Below the pieces are notes generated by a model. It was not told where the DNA came from and ran no database searches. It was given only the letters and a program-made list of their open reading frames with translations. Below, piece by piece: positions 20,846 to 30,925 of a DNA stretch of 64,000 nucleotides. This DNA is from Cephalopachus bancanus (Eukaryota; Chordata; Mammalia; Primates; Tarsiidae). The first letter of the stretch is position 1; every line of letters begins with the position of its first letter. Position numbers and translations under genes: made by a program. Where the stretch lies: the NCBI GenBank assembly GCA_027257055.1, contig JAPVLO010000056.1:4340001-4404000 (forward strand). The letters run 5' to 3'.

Positions 20846-21005
20846 GTTTATTCAGTTTAGTTCAAGTCGGCAACCGTTGATGGACAGCCTATTGTGTATC
20901 CCGCACTGAGCTAGGCCCAGAACATCCAGGTTTGAGGAAAGGGCTGCCCCATCCTGAGCTAGCTCAGTGGCTGTCATAGAATACAGACACACGCACTGAC
21001 AAGGA
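20845..21005 (-). mobile_element. L2 LINE 3' end, antisense
   Basis: 'CGCACTGAGCTAGGCCCAGA' and the preceding 'CCTATTGTGTATCC' match the L2 'TACTATGTGCCAGGCACTG' zone in antisense. Confidence 0.55.
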
Positions 21006-21114
21006 ACCCAGAGGACTCTCAGGGCCCAGATCGTTTCAGTCAGAGGGAATCCAAAAGGCCTTTATAGGTAGACAAAGGTCTGGAGAGGGCCCTTCCAGAC
21101 CAAGGAAAGAAACC

Positions 21115-21215
21115 CAGGGAAGTTCATCTGAAAGTCAGAGATGGGTGACTTTCCCAAGGCCACACAGTTAGCAAGTGGCAGTCTGGGGATTGGAACTCAA
21201 GGTCCCTCTGAGTCC
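21115..21215 (-). repeat. MIR SINE fragment
   Basis: 'CTTTCCCAAGGCCACACAGT', 'TAGCAAGTGGCAGTCTGGGG' in antisense order. Confidence 0.85.
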
Positions 21216-21639
21216 TCTCCACCCCAACAAAGAAACCTGAATGTTAAAGCTATGTGACTTGGCTGGAGGACTGTGTCCAGCCTCTCTGAGTCCTTCCCAT
21301 CCCCTATAGACTAGCTGAGTCCTTCAATCTCTAGACAGACTCATCTAATACCCACTGCTGAGTTCCTGGAAAATGTCTGCCTTGATATTGCTAGGTATCT
21401 TTTAATGGACCTATGCTTTTCTCTTCAACAATATAAACATATATACTCATTTAATTTTTAAAAATAAAATAATGATTTGTGATTTTCTACTCTGTATCAT
21501 GTGTATGCTTGGCAAGGTAGGTAGAAAGAATAATAGAATCATCTTCAAGGGTAGGAATAATATGAACTTCCTTTTTACTTCTCATTGCACACAGTAGGTA
21601 CTTGCAGTGCTGGTCTGGCTTGGCTGGACTCCTTTATGG

Positions 21640-22085
21640 AAGTGTACTGGTCAGATATTGCCACAATTATGATGGGTAACAAACAGCACCCAATTCAGTC
21701 ACTTACAACTCCAAATATTTATTTTTCTCATCTATGCTGTTTGAGGGCTTTGGGTCAGGTTCAGGCCTGCTCCATTTGTCTCATTCTGGGGGCCAGGCTG
21801 AAAGATCCTCTGGCTGGCTTTTCTTGTGGCAAGAGAGTTAAACGAGCAGAGACTAGACACGAGTCGATACAGACCATGCCTCTTGAGGTCTCAGCCCAGA
21901 ACTGCCATGCTGTCATTTCTACTTCTTTCTGTTGCCCAGGGTAAGTCGGTCAAGCCCAATATCATGAGGCAGGGAAATGTATTTGCCCACTGTAGTGGGA
22001 ACCTTGCAAGGTCAAAGGTAAAGGGTAAAATTCTAGCATATGGAGAGCATGATGAACTGGAGAAAGATGCTACAATTTGCTGGTA
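21640..22085 (-). mobile_element. Probable old LTR (MaLR/ERVL-like), antisense
   Basis: 'ATTGCCACAATTATGATGGG', 'CACTTACAACTCCAAATATT' and 'ATGAGGCAGGGAAATGTATT' resemble an antisense mammalian LTR that starts 'CAGCTATTGCCACATAACAA' in consensus form. The subfamily cannot be fixed by eye. It could instead be an unrelated medium-copy repeat. Confidence 0.4.
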
Positions 22086-22185
22086 GACTTGACTTCAAGT
22101 CCAAGTTATTGTTTACCTGCCTTGAAAACTACAGAAATCACTTAACTTTTCTGAATCTGTCTCCTCATTCATTCTTGCTTCTCAA
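22085..22185 (+). repeat. MIR SINE fragment
   Basis: 'CAGAAATCACTTAACTTTTC' and 'TGAATCTGTCTCCTCATTCA' in sense order. Confidence 0.7.
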
Positions 22186-22209
22186 AGTTCATAATGAAGA
22201 CTTTTTCCA

Positions 22210-22405
22210 CCCTCGTTTATGGAGTGCTTATAATGTGGCAGTCACTGAGCCAAGCATTTTATAAACATTGGCTCACATAAGGTAGGTAAGATAGAAATTC
22301 ATCTCCCGCTTAATGGATGAGAAAACTGAGATTGATAGAGGTAAGTGACTTGCCCAAAGTCACATGACTGCATTCAAAGTTTCATGCCAGGTCAATCTGT
22401 GCCAC
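22210..22405 (-). repeat. MIR SINE
   Basis: 'TGGATGAGAAAACTGAGATT', 'GTGACTTGCCCAAAGTCACA' and 'TTATAAACATTGGCTCACAT' in antisense order. Confidence 0.92.
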
Positions 22406-22539
22406 TTCTAGCAAATTTCAATAAGTCGTGTACACTGTCTGCCACATAGACAGTCCCCATTTCAGGAGAATTTCTCTTTCACACATAAAGAGTCCTGAAA
22501 CTTCCAGGTCACTGGACTTTTACTTTCTGATGAACTTTA

Positions 22540-22870
22540 CCCAAGGGATAACCAGCTGATGTGACTGGCTACCACCACCCATGTTTCAAAGTTCATTGTT
22601 GCCTGAAAAAAAATATTATGGACTATTTTTAGCAGCAATCAGAGGACAACCACACTTCCTAGTCATGAGTCTTTGGGAGGAAGGACATTTGAAGCAATGC
22701 CTGGCTGGTGTTTGTGGTGCCACATGTTTGGTGTGGAGGCAAGTTTCGTAATGGCCATGGCTGTCAGGTGATGCCGAGACCTCTGGTCAGAGGAGATATC
22801 TTTCCAGTCCAGAGCAGCTGCTCTGACATTGCTGGGGAAGGAGAGCTGGCAGCTGCTCTTTTGCAAGACT
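22540..22870. promoter_or_regulatory. Candidate regulatory module (repeat-free)
   Basis: In a stretch without recognisable repeats there is a perfect MEF2-type box CTATTTTTAG (22623-22632). Nearby are a RUNX-type AACCACA (22648-22654), an ETS-type CTTCCT directly after it, and three CAGCTG E-boxes (22553, 22815, 22850). Known muscle and blood enhancers combine such sites. The motif matches are seen, but the regulatory role is inferred and clusters of this size also occur by chance. Confidence 0.3.
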
Positions 22871-22914
22871 TGATTCATGCAGCATGGAAGATACCAGCAA
22901 GAGCAGGTTTTTGG

Positions 22915-23240
22915 ATCAGAGAGACCTGTTGTGAATCAGGGTTGTGGTTCTGACTTGTTGGGTGGCCTTGGCCCCTGGTGGTGCTGTTTTCTCTGCCTGC
23001 ACACCTCCTCAGAGCCAGCTCTCCACCCCCCTGACACTTGTTCCAGGACTTCTTTCCTGACGTTCTCAAGTTAATGCCGTGGACACCCCCCAGGCCCTGC
23101 ACTTAGGTTATCCTAATAGCCTGTTCCGTTGGCTCTCTGCTACTAGGATAAGTGTTCTGGGAGGGAATGACCTGATCATGTGTCCCACTGAAATCCTTCT
23201 TTCCAGAATGGTGCCTAGTGCATAGTAGGTACTGTAGGGA
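22915..23240 (+). repeat. MIR fragment followed by L2 3' fragment
   Basis: 22915-22985 has 'TTCTGACTTGTTGGGTGGCC', a MIR 5' piece. From 22990, 'CCAGAATGGTGCCTAGTGCA' with 'TAGTAGGTACTG' at the end fits an L2 3' end. Confidence 0.6.
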
Positions 23241-23349
23241 CATGTGCTTATCTCATAAATTCAGCAGTAAACTACTAACAGCAGGCTATTGCTTTGTCAT
23301 CACTCTGTAGTGAATCCAATATTGTCTGTGCTATGGAAACTACTTGGCT

Positions 23350-23415
23350 CTAAGTCCTTGCTACTTAAAGTGCGGTCCTTGGATGGACCTATATCACCTG
23401 GAAGCAACCCAGTAG
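23350..23415 (+). mobile_element. MER5-like DNA transposon end
   Basis: 'TTAAAGTGCGGTCCTTGGAT' and 'ATATCACCTGG' resemble the terminal part of MER5 (hAT). Only about 60 bp is convincing. Confidence 0.5.
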
Positions 23416-23644
23416 TGTCAAGTATGCACATCTTGAGGGTTGCTGCTTAGACAGGCCCACCATCCCTCAGGATGGGCAGGTGATGATCTGTTTGTTAAGA
23501 AATTGATTGACCGAGCCCTTCTTGTGACTAGCTTCAAGAGTATGCTGGATGCCTCATGGTCCCCAGGGGGATTTCCTATGAATTCTCTAGCAGGACAAGG
23601 GGATGGGCCAGTGCTTGGTGTCTACTCCCCACTTCTGGTTGGTG

Positions 23645-23740
23645 GTGCAGGTATTATAATTTTTACTGTACAAGGGAGGAGGGAGGCTGAGGTTCCAGAA
23701 GTGTTAAGTCATTTGCCCAAGGTCACACAGCTGTGAAGAG
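23645..23740 (-). repeat. MIR SINE fragment
   Basis: 'GTCATTTGCCCAAGGTCACA' and 'CAGCTGTGAAGAGGCAG' in antisense order. Confidence 0.85.
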
Positions 23741-23884
23741 GCAGCGTGGAGACAGTCCCTTTGCACCAAGCTGACTCTTCTAGAGATGCTACCCTTCTAA
23801 CTCTGACAGTTCCACTATATTCCATTCTTTCCTCAAATCCTCTTTGTGCAGGACAAGCTATATTCTCTGAAGCATGTGATGTGC

Positions 23885-24345
23885 TTCTTTTCAATCCCCT
23901 GGACCTCATTTCCTGCTATGTATGTCCCATGACTCCCTCCGTTCCAGTCACAGGGTCTGATTTCTGTCCCTTGAATACACAAGCTGGTGCCTGTCTTGAA
24001 GCTTTTCTGCATGCAGAGTGGCCCCCCGATCTGCCCATGTCTGCCTTCTTCTCGTCCTTCAGGCTTCCCGAGTTACCTCTTCAGAGAGCTATCCTCAGCC
24101 ACCCTAGGGAAAGCAATGCTCACCCCACTCCCCGCCTGACAGTCTATCTCATTCCCATTTTATTTTTTTCATATCACCTCGTTTATCCAAAATTACCATA
24201 GGCATTTATTCAGATGTCTTTTTTCCTCCCTCTGTTAGAGTAGCAGCTCAATGAGGGCAGGGTCTTCATCTGGTTTGCTCCTCTATCCCCAGGCTTGAGT
24301 AGAACAGGCTCAGCAGATATTTGTTGAAGGAAGGAAAGTTGAATC
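23885..24345 (+). mobile_element. L2 LINE 3' end
   Basis: 'GTTACCTCTTCAGAGAGCTA', 'TAGCAGCTCAATGAGGGCAG' and the tail 'CAGATATTTGTTGAAGGAAG' run in sense order to the L2 end. Confidence 0.88.
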
Positions 24346-24354
24346 ATGGGATTG

Positions 24355-24555
24355 CAGTAATGACACAGAGTAGGAGCATGGACCTTGCAATCTGATAGGC
24401 CTGGATTTGAAATCTTAACTCAGCTGCAGGACTTTGGCTATTCTCAACCACCCTTTCCTCATCTATAAAATGGGAACTTACAATACAACTCACAGAGGTG
24501 GTAAGGATCACATAAAAGAGACAGAGTCAGGCATAACTCAGAGCCTCAGTGAATG
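24355..24555 (+). repeat. MIR SINE
   Basis: 'GGCCTGGATTTGAAATCTTA', 'CCTCATCTATAAAATGGGAA' and 'GGTGGTAAGGATCACATAAA' in sense order. Confidence 0.92.
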
Positions 24556-24559
24556 TTAG

Positions 24560-25065
24560 GAAACCCCTCACACCCTCTCTGCCCCTCGCCTCTGTAAGAC
24601 TGAGCTTCTTAGTATGTCAGTCTGGTTCTCACCTCCAGATACTTACTCCTTATGTGGCTTTTGTCCACAATGCCCTTCTTTCACATTTGACTGCCTGCAA
24701 AGTGCTACTCATCTTTCAAACTTCTACCTCAATAGACTACTCAGACTCTCAGGAGGAAGTGCTTCCTTCTATCCTCTGCACTCTGATAGGACCCCATCCA
24801 AACATGTAATCAGAACTGCTATGACACCCTGCAGCATGAGTGGACATTTGAACAAAGAGTCTTCTCACCTTCTGCAGGTGGAAGCCAATGCTGGCCCTGA
24901 CATAAATCCACTGGATACATAATCATCTCAACAGAGGAACGTGTTAGAATCACCCACCATGGAATTCACCTGGATTTTCCCTGCCCTTGAATCTAAGCTC
25001 CTGGGGGCAAGTATGGTGTCTGTTTTGCCCAGTTCATTGAAAGGAGGCATCTGGTAAGCTTTTGT
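24560..25065 (+). mobile_element. L2 LINE fragment
   Basis: 'CTGCAAAGTGCTACTCATCT', 'TCAGGAGGAAGTGCTTCCTT' and near the end 'AATCTAAGCTCCTGGGGGCA', 'TGTCTGTTTTGCCCAGTTCA' follow L2 3' order. Confidence 0.75.
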
Positions 25066-25590
25066 TTTTCTGACCACTCTGTGTCTCAATTGAAAATGTT
25101 AGTAATCATAGATATGACTTCTAAACATTTTGTCTGTTTGCTTTTCTCTGAGTCAGGTGTAAAAAGAAAAACAAAATTAATCAAGAAAGTCATGGAGGGA
25201 ACCTGCCTCTTCTTTCTTTTTTTTGAATATGCAAAAGCCCCAGGCTTTGGGCGATCTTGACCTGGAAGAAGCCGCCCAATTCCTGGACTCAGAATGAGTC
25301 TGATTTCTGTCTTTTATAACAGCAAGGCCTGTTATCCATCTGGGCCTTGGCATTGTTGAATTGCCCATTATATCCACACCCACTTCTTCTGTGGAATGCC
25401 CATGGTGATGCGGGACCATGTGTATTTGGTGAGTGGGGGTGGAACCCAGCAGTGCCCCTCCCTTCCCAGTCTTGAATGAGTTCGCCTGCAGCAACGAGAT
25501 TTGCCAACCAATCTCTGAATATCATCTGACTTGCAATAGACCCGCTCCCTAAATGATATGGGGGCTTGAAACATGCCTTGGACAGTTTGA
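25065..25590. other. No recognisable gene or repeat
   Basis: Open frames of 78-105 codons on the minus strand share no family. Nothing structural is evident. Confidence 0.35.
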
Positions 25591-25805
25591 TCCAGGTTGA
25601 GTAGGGAGGAACAGAAGTTATTGGTCCGAGAAATTATTGAGGCACTACTGTCTATGAGATACTCTGTATACACGATCTTTAATTCTTACCATAACCTTTA
25701 TTATGTCATGCATTTGACAGATGAGGAAGTCTAGTGACTTCCTCATTGTCTCACAGACAGTAGGCAGCAGAGCCTGATGCTTGGTCTTCCAGCCCAGGTT
25801 CAAGT
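25590..25805 (-). repeat. MIR SINE
   Basis: 'ATTTGACAGATGAGGAAGTC' and 'GCAGCAGAGCCTGATGCTTG' in antisense order. Confidence 0.8.
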
Positions 25806-26500
25806 TTAGAGACGAGGAACTCTAGCTTAGATGTTGAGAGCCTTGGCTGAAAGGTCACATCTCATATTGCCCCCGATAAGTGTCAGAACAAGGATCCAGA
25901 CCCAGATGCTTTACCCCCAAGCCCTAAGCTGCCTGTCTACCCTCCACCACCTCCAATGCCTTCTTTGTGATAATGCGGGAACCTATTTGCCTGAAGTCAC
26001 ATGGAGAATTAGAGGGAACTCTAGGCCAGGGCCAGCCCTCCTGACTCCTGGTTTAGTGTTTCTCCCTGAGACCATGCCACCTGATTTCCTCTGCATTGAC
26101 ATAAGAAAGGGCTTCCAGAGAATGGTCTCAAGGCTGACTCCTGATGCCCAGAGACTTAGACTTCTTAGGAAGCCAGCTGAGCCACCCTGGGGAGGCTGTT
26201 TGCCCTTCTCTGAAGCACTGTTGCGCATTTGGTCTGGTCTTTCTCCAGGGCCAAGATGATGAAATGGAGGGACAGCTTCTGTCACTTGGATACCCATCTG
26301 TCAGTGCGTTTTCCTTTTGCCAAAGGGTCTCTGTGGCTGAAATAAAGCACATGATATAGACACTGGCGGAAAAGAGAGGTTACCTATCATTCAAACTGCA
26401 GGAAAGGAATAATTGAGGGGATGGGGTGAATTTCCTGGGAAGCCAGAGTGAATAATTCCTATAGTCCCTCAAATCACGGTCTTGGAAAAAGTCTTAGAAA
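25805..26500. other. No recognisable gene or repeat
   Basis: Open frames of 71-142 codons overlap on both strands. The 142-codon plus frame begins at 25831 and has no domain I recognise. An AATAAA at 26340-26345 has no upstream gene. Confidence 0.35.
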
Positions 26501-26502
26501 TC

Positions 26503-26867
26503 TGTCTTAGTTCATTTGGGTTACTATAATAAAAATGTCACAGACTGGGCAACTTTAACAGAAATTTATTTCTCACAGCTCTGAAGACTAGGACATCCAA
26601 GATCAAGGTGCCGATGGATTAGTGTCTGGTGAGGGCCCACTTCCCAGCTCATAGACTGCCATTTTCTTGTTGTGTCCTGACATGGTAGAAGAGATGAGGG
26701 ACCCCACAGGGTTCCTTTTATAAGGTACCAGTCCCAGTCATGAGGGATTATGGCCTAATGAGGGTCATGATCTAATCACCTCCTAAAGTTCCCACCTAAT
26801 ACCATCAACTTGGGGTTAAATTTTAACTCAAGGACTTTACAGGGACATAAACATTCAATCTATGGCA
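26503..26867 (-). mobile_element. MaLR solo LTR (MST-type), antisense
   Basis: 'CACAGACTGGGCAACTTTAA', 'GAAATTTATTTCTCACAGCT', 'TGGTGAGGGCCCACTTCCCA' and 'GTTCCCACCTAATACCATCA' read as the reverse complement of an MST/MLT1 LTR. Termini TG (26503) and CA (26866-26867) fit. Confidence 0.92.
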
Positions 26868-26879
26868 AAGTCCCAAGAA

Positions 26880-27060
26880 ATTGCAGCTTCATGACTCTAG
26901 TCAGATCTGGGTTCGAATTCTGCTCTTCCGCCTCCCATTATACTTGCTACATTATACCTGTAGTATAACAGTAAAAATACAAATTTCTTAGGATTGTTGT
27001 GGTTTCAGTATGACATAATATACAAGTGATATACATCTGGCACAGAGAAGACAAGCAATA

Positions 27061-27062
<2 letters not shown>
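26880..27062 (+). repeat. MIR SINE
   Basis: 'CTAGTCAGATCTGGGTTCGA' and 'TAGGATTGTTGTGGTTTCAG' with the tail 'CAAGCAATAAA' in sense order. Confidence 0.8.

Positions 27063-27113
<51 letters not shown>
27063..27113. repeat. (TG)n microsatellite
   Basis: About 25 uninterrupted GT units. It begins exactly where the MIR tail (AATAAA) ends, so it probably grew from the SINE tail. Confidence 0.98.
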
Positions 27114-27114
<1 letters not shown>

Positions 27115-27235
27115 ACTTCTCTACCTCCTAACTTTATAGACAGAGAAACTGGAACCAGAGACAGAGTTGTGATATAGACACACATGTGGGAGTTCACAAT
27201 AAAGCTGAGACTTGAACCCTTTTCTCCAGCTTCCT
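27114..27235 (-). repeat. MIR SINE fragment
   Basis: 'TTTATAGACAGAGAAACTGG' and 'AAGCTGAGACTTGAACCCTT' in antisense order. Confidence 0.7.
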
Positions 27236-27282
27236 GGGTCAACATTCTTATTTCACATCATAAAAACAGGATGCAATTTCTT

Positions 27283-27601
27283 TCTTTCTCTCTCTCTCTC
27301 TCGCTTCTTCTTTTTTTTTTTTGAGTTAGAGTCTCACTCTGTCACCCAGGCTGGAGTGCAGTGGCACACACACGGCCACCCCAGCGTCAACCTGCTGAAC
27401 TCCAACGATCCTTCCGCCTCAGCCTTCCAAGTAGCTGGAACTATAGTTGCGCGCCACCAAGCCCAATTAATTTTTGATGTATGGTAGAGATGAGGTCTCG
27501 CCAAGGTTCCCAGGCTAGTCTCAAACCTGTGGGCTCAGGCAATCCACTCGCCTCGGGCTCCCAGAGTGCTGGGATTACAGACTGAGCCACTGAACCCAGC
27601 C
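27283..27601 (-). mobile_element. Alu SINE, local variant, antisense
   Basis: After a CT-rich/poly(T) start it shows 'GAGTCTCACTCTGTCACCCA', 'CTTCCGCCTCAGCCTTCCAA' and 'ACCTGTGGGCTCAGGCAATC', the antisense of the local variant. CAATTTCTT occurs at 27274-27282 and 27602-27610 and is the likely target-site duplication. Confidence 0.95.
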
Positions 27602-27610
27602 CAATTTCTT

Positions 27611-28290
27611 AAATGTATCCTTAACTTCTCAAACTCAGAAGCACAAGAATGGTAATTGTCACACAGCATAAAGGGAATATGCTAAAAAGAAATCGTTCTT
27701 CAAGTATCCTGGCATCCAGAAAGTCCTTTGAAATATTGTTGCTATATGATCCAGGCAATAGGCATATGACCAGATTTGGTCCTTTTCACTCCAGGGAGAG
27801 TTAGACTCAACAGGTTCCTCAGACCCGCCCCTACTCCCAAGACTACAGGATTTCAGCCAGGTGTGGTCCAGGAGAAAGTCAAGAGCAGGATACAGGCACA
27901 CCATGTACAAGCCTTGGAGCCAGCTAGGGCAAGCTTTATCTACAAGATAAGAACTGTGAGTGTACCTTATAAACCATGGGTTAACTTTGACCATTTTGTT
28001 CTTATTATTAAGGAATGTTCCATAAATGACTTTGTCCATCAAGGTACACAGCCTTTTCACTGGTGTTAGAGACTCCTTTAGAATATGCATCTCTTACACA
28101 CACTATGATAATTTATATCATATCATGTATAAGAATGCAATTTGTAAAGCAGATGCCAAAATTGATCACTGGAGATCCTGAAATTGATCAATTACCCAGA
28201 GTCAGAGGCAGAGACATATACTCCTTCTGCACCTTCTGAAACATCAGTGAAAGTCTTGAACATGGCTTCTGTCGGCTCAACGACCTCCAG
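27611..28290. other. No recognisable gene or repeat
   Basis: Open frames of 143 (minus) and 97 codons overlap and show no family. A 'GGGTTAACTTTGACC' string at 27978 resembles nuclear-receptor/HNF sites but stands alone. Confidence 0.35.
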
Positions 28291-28430
28291 GTCTTTGTTC
28301 AGTGATGCCTTTTCAGTGTGGACTTCCCTAGCCACCCCACTAAATTTGCAAACCCATCAACATATTTTATCCCCATTCCCTGATTTATTGTTCATCTTCA
28401 CAATTAATATAGTATAGCATATTATATAGT
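28290..28430 (+). mobile_element. L2 LINE fragment
   Basis: 'GTGTGGACTTCCCTAGCCAC', 'TTTATCCCCATTCCCTGATT' resemble the L2 zone before the 3' tail. Confidence 0.6.
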
Positions 28431-28539
28431 TCACTTAATTTACTATTGTCTATGTTTCTCTACTACTTATTGAACACTACTCACGTGCTTTAATTACTTT
28501 ACAAATATCAGCTCATTCACTCCTCATAACTGACATGAA

Positions 28540-29227
28540 TTTTTCAGGTCGGCCTGGGCTTCAAGAGTGTCAGCTCAATGGGTTGGTCAGCCAAACCCCG
28601 GGGAGGGTTGTGGAGTGACTGGTAAGCCTTGCCCTGGAAGTGTCAGCTCCAGTGGGCTGGCAAGCCAAGCCCTGAGTATTGTGACTCGGTGGGCTGACAA
28701 GACTAATCCCTGGAGTGTTTCAACTTTGGAGTCTCGCCTTCCTCCGACAGCTCTCCTGGTTCAGCTGGCTCTGTTGGCTGGCAAATCAGCCTCGGTACAC
28801 GGCTTTTAGACTCTGATGATCTTCTGTAGCTCTTCTGGTTGCACCTCTTCAGGGTCGAGGTTCTTGTCTCAAGCCCAGGAAGAATGAGGGACATGGACAG
28901 CCAAAAGGTGAGAAAGCAGGATTTATTGAGGACAGAAAAGCTCCCACAGCGGGAAGGGGCCCGAAGGGGTTGCCCATCTGGGGACGAAAACCTAGTGCTT
29001 ACATGGCCCTAAGTCCAAGCCGATTGGCTAGCACTAGCTGTGAGCTGTTGCTATTCTGATTGGTTGCTTTTCAATCACAGCAATGAGGACTTTAGCTCTA
29101 GCTTGAGAGGCTTGCAGGGAGCTTGCTTACCAACGCTGAGCCTGAGAGGCCTGCCAGGAGTTCACATTGTTACCAGAGGACTCTCCTGTCTGTCTGCCTA
29201 AACTTTTTCTAGCTATCTCCTGTCTCA
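28540..29227 (-). mobile_element. ERV1-like solo LTR, antisense
   Basis: Read on the minus strand it begins TGAGACAGGAGATAGC (29227), has two CCAAT boxes (plus-strand ATTGG at 29059-29063 and 29023-29027), a poly(A) signal AATAAA (plus 28922-28927) after 'CTGTGGGAGCTTTTCTGTCC', then a U5-like region with imperfect repeats of about 40 bp. This order fits a gamma-like (class I) endogenous retrovirus LTR. No internal viral genes adjoin. The downstream edge near 28540 is approximate. The family is not one I can name. Confidence 0.75.
28567..28790. repeat. Imperfect tandem repeats (~40 bp) in LTR
   Basis: 'GTGTCAGCTCAATGGGTTGG' (28567) and 'GTGTCAGCTCCAGTGGGCTG' (28638) start the best two units. 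Less perfect ones begin near 28606, 28680 and 28755 ('GTTCAGCTGGCTCTGTTGGC'). The pattern (T/C)AGCCAA(A/G)CCC recurs. Confidence 0.65.
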
Positions 29228-29389
29228 TAATGACTGTAAAGGACGATGATACTATTTTTTTCTTCTTTACAGATGAGGGAACTGAGGTACAGAGACGTTA
29301 GAAAACATGCCTGAGGTCACACAGTTCACAAGTGGAAGAGTTGCAACGTGATTCTAGGAGTTTTCCTCCTGGATGCTTATTCACACCCA

Positions 29390-29532
29390 TAATGCTGTCC
29401 TGCCCATACAGTGCAAATTACACAAGGGCCAGGATGTGCTTGTTTGATTCATATCTATGTTCTCAGCACCTAGAACAATGCCTGGCACACTGTAGTGCCC
29501 AATACCTATTTGTTGAATGAATCAATGAAGGA
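29390..29532 (+). mobile_element. L2 LINE 3' end
   Basis: 'CTAGAACAATGCCTGGCACA' and 'CTATTTGTTGAATGAATCAA' mark the L2 terminus. Confidence 0.9.
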
Positions 29533-29644
29533 ACAGTTAAATAGAGCTCACACTGTTCCATTTCTTGAAAGCCCTTCATTCACAGATACTATGTGTAAAC
29601 AGCCACTCTCCATCAGCCAAATCTCTGTATGAGAGGCAGCCAAT

Positions 29645-29890
29645 GAGGAAGGTTGAAAGAGCATGGACTTTGGCATCAGCAAAGAAAGAAGATCGAAATC
29701 CCAACTCAGTCATATGTAGTATCACCTGGGCTGTGAAGCCTTAACAAATTCACCTAACATCTTTGAGCCTTGGTTGCCTCAGGTTTAAAATGGAGAAAAT
29801 AGTGGTTTTCTTGTAGGTTCATGTGTTATGGTAAAAGTTAAATGTAGGTGAAGGCCAGCACAGAGCAGGTACTCAGTAAATATTAGTTCC
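29645..29890 (+). repeat. MIR SINE, long copy
   Basis: 'GAGCATGGACTTTGGCATCA', 'GAGCCTTGGTTGCCTCAGGT' and 'GCAGGTACTCAGTAAATATT' in sense order. Confidence 0.92.
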
Positions 29891-30600
29891 CTCCTACACT
29901 GGGAAGGGATGGAGGAAAGAGAAGTTCAACTCCATCTTTCTTCTGTTGAGCAATCTCTTATTTTTTCAGAATGAATATATTAGGGTCAGGGCAGGGAAAG
30001 CAAAGAGAACTGAGAGATGGAAAATTTCACTTTTCCTCTCAACTACATTTAAGACTGGAATGACTTCAGTCAAATCAACAATATGTATTTTTGATTCTCA
30101 GATAAAGCCATATTGACGTCACTTTTTTCTCTTCTACTACCTTATTAAATTTGGTTGCCTATAACATAAAACACTGGCTCTTCAGAAGTGGTTTGTACCA
30201 TATTATTGAGCAGGCAGGAGGATTTCAATTTATCTTCCACCAGAAAACAAAGTCTGCTTTAAATTAGAAAGAACAAAGTTGCACATGTGACATTCAATTT
30301 GCCCATTCTTCCTAATTTGTAGGCTGAACTCTTAAAACTCTAAATATTTGTCTTCCTCTTAAGACTGTTTTCTTCAAGTCTTATTCAGAGATTCTGATGT
30401 GAAACTAAGAGTCCCAGGCTCAAGAAGTTGTTTCTGCATTCAGGTTTGTTGAGCTCCTTGACTTCAGATTGCGTTGGAAACTTCCACAAATGACTACCAC
30501 GCAGAGGCTTCCCTTGCTGTAGGGGGAGGGCCAAGGTTCTCGTAAATCCTCCATCCTCTTTCTTGAACACTTCTACTGCTCACATATGAACACTACACAC
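29890..30600. other. Repeat-free stretch with a CRE palindrome
   Basis: No interspersed repeat or coding signal is recognised. TGACGTCA, the full cAMP-response palindrome, lies at 30114-30121. Such repeat-free blocks in a repeat-dense window can be conserved, but conservation cannot be judged from one sequence. Confidence 0.4.
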
Positions 30601-30925
30601 AGCCACACTGAATTTATTTTATAACTCTAATCCAGCCCTCAGTCTCAGGCTTTGCACATGCTGGTTCCTCCTCCCGGAACATCCTTCCTTGCCGCCTCTG
30701 AGCACAGAGATAAGTGGAATCCTCACAATTCAGTGTTGATCTTCATCCAGGACAACACTTCTGAGGGGTCTGTGCTCTTTCTTAGCAATAATCCCCTTTC
30801 TTATAACCTTCAAAAGTTCCCGTTTTTCATTTGTGAGTGCCTTCAGAGTAGGCACTGTGTTATTTATTTAAATACCCACAGGCCTCCTGTGGGCCTGGTC
30901 TATAGCAAGTGCCCAGAGAATGATA
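30600..30925 (+). mobile_element. L2 LINE 3' fragment
   Basis: 'GGCTTTGCACATGCTGGTTC', 'TTGTGAGTGCCTTCAGAGTA' and 'GGTCTATAGCAAGTGCCCAG' in sense order. Confidence 0.8.

Larger units (their letters stand above)
28450..29362 (-). repeat. MIR SINE split by an ERV1-like LTR
   Basis: The left half (28450-28535) has 'ACGTGCTTTAATTACTTTAC' and 'TCATTCACTCCTCATAACTG'. The right half (29228-29362) has 'TTTACAGATGAGGGAACTGA' and 'CTGAGGTCACACAGTTCACA'. Together they form one antisense MIR interrupted by about 690 bp. Confidence 0.8.

Noticed and set aside
27063..27113. (TG)n and (CA)n tracts as functional elements or arrays
   Set aside because: Ordinary microsatellites; no spacers, so not CRISPR.
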